Source: UBA8106 sp913052135
GTDB taxonomy: Bacteria > Acidobacteriota > Vicinamibacteria > Vicinamibacterales > UBA823
Assembly (NCBI GenBank): GCA_913052135.1
Contig: CAJXDY010000008.1
Span: forward strand, 1 to 64,000
Reading direction: 5' to 3'
Length of the DNA stretch: 64,000 bases
The position numbers and the translations under genes are program-made. Under the pieces are notes generated by a model that worked only from the letters and a program-made list of their open reading frames with translations, searched no databases and was not told where the DNA came from. This document shows positions 60,192 through 64,000 of the stretch, piece after piece. How positions within the stretch are numbered: position 1 is the stretch's first letter; each line of letters opens with the position of its first letter.

Positions 60192-61244
60192 ATGTTGCAG
60201 GCAAGCCGAGTTATATGCGTGATTCTGTTCACCGTTCTCGCGTGGACTGGTACGGAACGTGAAGTGGGTGGGCAAGCGCTCCCAAATCCGTATCGTGCCG
60301 TTGATGGCTGGGTGAAACTGCCGGATGGACGGCAGATGGGCGCTGTTGGGGGTGTCACGATTGAGCCAGGCGGTGAGTATATTTGGGCGGTGGTCCGGTG
60401 TGATGCAACCGCACCTGAACGTTTTGGAAATGAGTGTCTTGATTCGGATCTGGACCCCGTGCTGAAGTTTAATCTTGACGGTGAGGTGGTGCAGAGTTTT
60501 GGTGGAGGAATGTTCATCTGGCCTCACGGAATCGATGTTGATCAAGATGGCAATGTCTGGGTGACCGATGCGGTGAGTGCGGAACGAACACCCGAGGGGA
60601 CACGAGGACACCAGGTGATCAAATTTAGCCAGGCGGGAGAGGTGTTAATGACGCTGGGCACTCCTGGCATGCCCGGAGACGGACTCGATCATTTCAATGG
60701 TCCCAGTGACGTTGTGGTGGCTGACAACGGTGACATTTTTGTTGGGGATGGGCATGGAGATGAGACGAATAACCGCGTGATGAAGTTTGCAAGTGATGGG
60801 TCGTTCATTAAGACCTGGGGTCAGACTGGCTATGCGCCTGGTGAGTTTCGCAACCTGCACGCATTGGCCATCGATTCGAATGGCAGACTCTTCGTGGGTG
60901 ACCGGTCGAACAATCGCATTCAGATTTTCGATCAGGAAGGAAACGTTCTTGCCGTCTGGACCCAGTTTGGCCGCCCGAGTGGAGTGTTCTTTGACGAGCA
61001 TGGACGGGTCTACGTTGCTGATTCAGAGTCTGATGATCTCCAGAATCCTGGTTGGGAAATGGGCATCAGAATTGGCGATGCGCAAACTGGGTGGATTTCA
61101 GAATTTATCCTCTATCCATGGGGCGATCCCCGGGATCCCGCAGGCAACGGGGCTGAGTTTGTGGCGGTCGATCGCCACGGCAACTTGTACGGTGGTGAAC
61201 CTCGTCCTCGAAGGTTGCAGAAATATGTGAGAGTGAGACCGTAA
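60192..61244 (+). CDS. Secreted six-bladed NHL-type propeller protein
   Basis: A 350-residue protein. ATG 60192 has GCGAGGTG upstream. Signal peptide (to VGGQ). NHL-like blades: GGMFIWPHGIDVDQDGNVWVTD, LDHFNGPSDVVVADNGDIFVGD, FRNLHALAIDSNGRLFVGDR and NRIQIFDQEGNVLAVW. The fold resembles peptidylamidoglycolate lyase and ring-finger NHL propellers, but catalytic metal ligands were not established. It shares the family of the lipoprotein at 61862-63031. Confidence 0.88.
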   Translation: MLQASRVICVILFTVLAWTGTEREVGGQALPNPYRAVDGWVKLPDGRQMGAVGGVTIEPGGEYIWAVVRCDATAPERFGNECLDSDLDPVLKFNLDGEVVQSFGGGMFIWPHGIDVDQDGNVWVTDAVSAERTPEGTRGHQVIKFSQAGEVLMTLGTPGMPGDGLDHFNGPSDVVVADNGDIFVGDGHGDETNNRVMKFASDGSFIKTWGQTGYAPGEFRNLHALAIDSNGRLFVGDRSNNRIQIFDQEGNVLAVWTQFGRPSGVFFDEHGRVYVADSESDDLQNPGWEMGIRIGDAQTGWISEFILYPWGDPRDPAGNGAEFVAVDRHGNLYGGEPRPRRLQKYVRVRP

Positions 61245-61279
61245 GAGACCATTTTTTTGACATATCGGTGGATGGTCTC
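61245..61279. terminator. Terminator-like hairpin between convergent genes
   Basis: Starting right after the TAA of the propeller gene, GAGACCAT and ATGGTCTC form a perfect 8-bp stem with a 19-nt loop that holds a run of seven T. It lies between that stop and the convergent stop of the small secreted-protein gene. The loop is long and no U-run follows the stem, so the assignment is moderate. Confidence 0.4.
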
Positions 61280-61325
61280 GATGGGTGGGTACTTATTTGC
61301 ACGGATGTTGGGGTTAAAGAAGGGA

Positions 61326-61796
61326 TCACTCGATGCGTCGGTAGGTCGCATGACTCACGCGGACGATATTGCCGTTTTCGTCCAGTCGGACGTACTCATT
61401 GTTGATGGTATCCCCGCCTTCTAAGAGGGTATTGATGATCACTTGGTAGACTCGACCGTTCCTTGCGTTGGAGATTCGAGTGGTTCTTTCGTTGATTGTC
61501 TCGACGGCCGTTTCGGCAGACTCCTGGCCTGCGACAGGGCGGAAAACTCCATCGAACAACGTGACATAACTCCATGTTGACTCTCGCCCCGTGGCATTGG
61601 TGGATTCAACCGTGATTCGCATGCCACCATCCTCGTAGGGTTCATAGGTCATGATGTTGTTTGAAGGTGGTGGCGCGGTCGAGTCTAGCTTCCACACACC
61701 GAATCGCGGATTGGAAGCCTGTGTAGGCATGTGTGCGGCGGTGATGAGTCCGGTGGTGGCGAGGCCAAACGTAATTGCCAGAATAAGCCTTCTCAT
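61326..61796 (-). CDS. Small secreted protein of unknown function
   Basis: A 156-residue protein with a signal peptide (1-28, HMPTQAS). The mature part reads FGVWKLDSTAPPP near 32 and MTYEPYEDGGMRITVEST, then alternating strands to VSHATYRRIE. The pattern W-K-L-D/N plus Y-x-x-x-x-GM resembles a widespread acidobacterial secreted family with lipocalin-like beta content; no function is known. It lies 65 bp from the propeller lipoprotein gene on the same strand. Confidence 0.75.
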   Translation of the reverse strand: MRRLILAITFGLATTGLITAAHMPTQASNPRFGVWKLDSTAPPPSNNIMTYEPYEDGGMRITVESTNATGRESTWSYVTLFDGVFRPVAGQESAETAVETINERTTRISNARNGRVYQVIINTLLEGGDTINNEYVRLDENGNIVRVSHATYRRIE

Positions 61797-61861
61797 GTGT
61801 GACTCCTGTGTTTACAGATAGTGAAAGATTATTAGTTTAAGATGTCCGATCCACGACTAAA

Positions 61862-63031
61862 TCATGGCACCTCAGGAGACTGATAAATTATCCTAGGATT
61901 CTGCGCCGTGAACTTCTGTACGCGTCGACCAGTGGATGCTTCTCCCACATAAAGATTGCCTTGTGAATCGATACCCATACCGTGTGGTCGAATGAATTGA
62001 CCTACCTGTCGCCCTCCTCGACCGAATTCTCCTACGATTTCGAGGTCACTCCGTCGGAGAATCCAGACCTTGTGATTTGTGCCGTCAGCCAGGTAGAGCC
62101 AGCGCTGTTCTACGTCGGGAGATAGCGCGATAACAAACGCGGACCCAGATGCGCGGGTGAGTGGGGCTACAGTTTGCTCCACCACAAATTGGCCAGCGTA
62201 ATCAAAGACTTGGATTCTGTTTCCACGCCGATCCGCTACGTAGATCAGTCCGTCGTTGGAACCAACGAGGCCATGAACGGTGGAGAACTGCCGAGGCGGA
62301 GGTCCAAGGGGATCGCGGTCCCCGAAATCGTAGTCGTCATTCGGGAGTTCGCCGTAGGCACCCCAATGCCGGAGATACTCCCCAGTGTCGCCATCGTAGA
62401 CGACGACTCGACGATTCCGGTAACCGTCTGCAAAATAGGCTTCATTGGTGTCAGGGTCTACCCAAATACCGGCAGGGCCGCCCAAAAGATTGGGGTCATT
62501 ACTCCCACCATTGTCATCGTATCTACCTATGGTCATGACGAGTTGGCCATCCCGCGTAAATTTCATAACTCGGTGATGCCGGTACGTGCCCACCCAAACG
62601 TAGTCGTTGTGGTCTACGAACAGCCCGTGCGCATTTCTAGGAAACTCAGACACATCCTGCGTAGACGAGTCGCCCCACCCCTGAACGACTTGACCCTCAG
62701 GGTCAAACTCGATAACAACAGGGGCTGGTACGCAGCAAGTACCGATGGGAGGTTTCTGAACGAGGGCGGTCTCTTCCGGTGTAAGGGTTTCCGGCAAGTG
62801 CGTGACCCAGACATGGTCTTTGGCGTCCACGAACACGGCCGTCACAGCGCCGAGGATCCACGAATTTGGCATTTCTCGAGGCCACGTGGGGTCGACTTGA
62901 AACGCTGGTGCCTCCGGCCGCCTATTTGGTGCTAGTGCACTAGTGGTGTCGGATTCTGGCCCGCAACCGATCAACGTGATGGAAACCAGGATTACCGAAG
63001 CGATGGTGACGGTCCGTCGACTAATTGGCAT
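61862..63031 (-). CDS. Six-bladed NHL-type propeller lipoprotein
   Basis: A 389-residue protein with lipobox LIGC at 20-23. NHL-like blades: NSWILGAVTAVFVDAKDHVWVTH, NAHGLFVDHNDYVWVGTYRHH, GGPAGIWVDPDTNEAYFADG, VHGLVGSNDGLIYVADRRGN and RPHGMGIDSQGNLYVGEASTG. A cysteine pair (IGTCCVP) near 98 may form a disulfide. It follows the gene at 63056 by 24 bp and is probably co-transcribed with it. Confidence 0.88.
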   Translation of the reverse strand: MPISRRTVTIASVILVSITLIGCGPESDTTSALAPNRRPEAPAFQVDPTWPREMPNSWILGAVTAVFVDAKDHVWVTHLPETLTPEETALVQKPPIGTCCVPAPVVIEFDPEGQVVQGWGDSSTQDVSEFPRNAHGLFVDHNDYVWVGTYRHHRVMKFTRDGQLVMTIGRYDDNGGSNDPNLLGGPAGIWVDPDTNEAYFADGYRNRRVVVYDGDTGEYLRHWGAYGELPNDDYDFGDRDPLGPPPRQFSTVHGLVGSNDGLIYVADRRGNRIQVFDYAGQFVVEQTVAPLTRASGSAFVIALSPDVEQRWLYLADGTNHKVWILRRSDLEIVGEFGRGGRQVGQFIRPHGMGIDSQGNLYVGEASTGRRVQKFTAQNPRIIYQSPEVP

Positions 63032-63055
63032 GGTTTGTTGACGAGGTGCGATGAG

Positions 63056-64000
63056 TCAATGGGTGACGGTGATCGTGCGGTCCTCGTTGGCACCCAGCCC
63101 GCCATCTGAGGCGAGGCAGCGAAGGACATAAGTACCAGGCGTGTCGAACGTCACCTGCATCTCCCAGCGTCCGTCCGGTGGAAGAGGCGGCGTGACCCAG
63201 CGATTCGCCCACGGCGAGTTCGCACCGTCCCGGGTATCCTCCCACACTTTGGCTTGCAAGGGATCGAAGGTCACTCGGCCCGCACCACGGTAGACGTACC
63301 AAGAGAGCCGGAGTCCGACGCTACTGCCGACGGTGATCTGCCAAGGTGGTCTCCAGTCCGGCCGTGCCGTGGAGTAGGTGCCAGAGTTTCGAGGCCGGCC
63401 GAAGGTCCCTCCTGCTTGTCCAGGTTTCGGAATACCGTCGTCGCTCGCCCTAGCGATCAGCGTCAGTGGCTCACCCACGCGCACGGTGCGATGGACGTTC
63501 CCCTCGATTATGAGTTCTGGCACTTGGTTCCCTCGCATGACTGCATCGCTGGTCCCGGCTCCTAGGGCGCCTTGCTCCGAGGCTCTGACGAGATTGTCCA
63601 CGAAGTAGTCGATCCTGAGCGTCGCGTAGGCTTTTTCCTCTTTGCCCTGGGTCGTCAGTGTCCAGACCAACTCGTCTGTCGCGTTGAAATTGTCCGGAAC
63701 CGGGACGCGAAAGACGAACCGGTTCCGGCGAGGAAGAAAGTGGGTGGGTTGTCCCTGGTCGGCCTCGCCAGGTTCGAAGTAGTTGTCAGGGCCGACCGGC
63801 ACGTCGAGCGCTTCCTCCCAGTTCCGGTTGAAGTAACCGAAGAGGAAGTAGCGGGACCCATCGGCGTCTGTCTCCCACCCTTCATACGCAGGGGAGGCGT
63901 TCTGACCTCTCGAGTACGATTGCTCGGCTCGTGCGCCTTGGGATATGACGAGCATCGCTGCTGCAACGAGCAGCAGCCCTGAGTGTCTGGTTTGTGTCAT
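63056..64000 (-). CDS. Secreted protein of unknown function (start at window edge)
   Basis: A 314-residue protein whose ATG is the last codon of the window, so the true start could lie outside. Signal peptide (to GARAEQ). Residues 36-60 (AYEGWETDADGSRYFLFGYFNRNW) and 80-96 (GQPTHFLPRRNRFVFRV) look like conserved blocks of a secreted acidobacterial family. The C-terminal 90 residues form an immunoglobulin/PKD-like domain (TFDPLQAKVWEDTR, GTYVLRCLASDGGLG). Function unknown; no catalytic motif found. Confidence 0.75.
   Translation of the reverse strand: MTQTRHSGLLLVAAAMLVISQGARAEQSYSRGQNASPAYEGWETDADGSRYFLFGYFNRNWEEALDVPVGPDNYFEPGEADQGQPTHFLPRRNRFVFRVPVPDNFNATDELVWTLTTQGKEEKAYATLRIDYFVDNLVRASEQGALGAGTSDAVMRGNQVPELIIEGNVHRTVRVGEPLTLIARASDDGIPKPGQAGGTFGRPRNSGTYSTARPDWRPPWQITVGSSVGLRLSWYVYRGAGRVTFDPLQAKVWEDTRDGANSPWANRWVTPPLPPDGRWEMQVTFDTPGTYVLRCLASDGGLGANEDRTITVTH

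Noticed and set aside
1..64000. tRNA, rRNA, CRISPR, insertion sequence or prophage
   Set aside because: No cloverleaf-like T-arm sequence, ribosomal sequence, direct-repeat array, transposase or phage structural gene was recognised. This was by reading only, so a small RNA gene could be missed.

Overview
The window is a gene-dense bacterial chromosome segment of moderate GC content with 51 supported protein genes (counting one 5'-end gene remnant and one 55-codon ORF). I see no rRNA, tRNA, CRISPR array, prophage or insertion sequence. Most products carry Sec, Tat or lipoprotein signals. The mix of families points to a heterotrophic, probably marine or host-associated Acidobacteriota (Vicinamibacteria-like) or a close relative: DUF5916 barrel, DPP-IV, M28 and M61 peptidases, sortilin-like BNR propeller, Gfo/Idh enzymes, PQQ dehydrogenase, several sulfatases, GH127 and GH172. 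This assignment is inferred from gene content; no phylogenetic marker was analysed.

Layout. 1-315: window edge with a metallo-beta-lactamase gene cut off after about 46 codons at a probable rearrangement or assembly junction. 315-14827: HupE/UreJ-like protein, DUF5916 barrel protein, Gfo/Idh oxidoreductase, MetX-like hydrolase, DsbD-N lipoprotein, DPP-IV and M28 peptidases, then exported small enzymes (cupin, RraA-like, MBL-fold, AhpD-like). 14970-21158: a D-amino-acid-oxidase-like flavoprotein with motifs in permuted order, a PQQ dehydrogenase, an ABM monooxygenase, an HExxH membrane protein and two VOC proteins. 21209-33911: exported HisC-like aminotransferase, GH127, CocE/NonD hydrolase, sulfatase, pyruvate kinase, DUF2784 protein, GH172 (DUF2961) and a CehA/McbA-type PHP hydrolase.

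33955-39793 is a tightly coupled cluster: fatty-acid-hydroxylase-like membrane enzyme, GH3-type acyl-adenylating ligase, muconate-cycloisomerase-type enolase-superfamily enzyme, a 55-codon ORF and a GT-C-like polytopic membrane protein. Stops and starts overlap or nearly touch throughout. It looks like an undescribed pathway that hydroxylates, activates, conjugates, isomerises and possibly transfers a lipid or acyl compound, and it is my best candidate for a novel system.

39856-44128: DLH-family hydrolase, sulfatase, NTF2-like lipoprotein, a possible DNA-annealing-like small protein and a Sel1-repeat protein. 44260-50772: a kynurenine-pathway operon (2-aminomuconate deaminase, 3-hydroxyanthranilate dioxygenase, ACMS decarboxylase, kynureninase) followed by an LVIVD-repeat lipoprotein and an NSS-family transporter, suggesting catabolism of tryptophan or kynurenine. 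50901-64000: large BNR propeller protein, M61 peptidase, FKBP lipoprotein, sulfatase, orphan Dam-like methylase, SGNH esterase, DUF2939 protein, two six-bladed propeller proteins and two uncharacterised secreted proteins.
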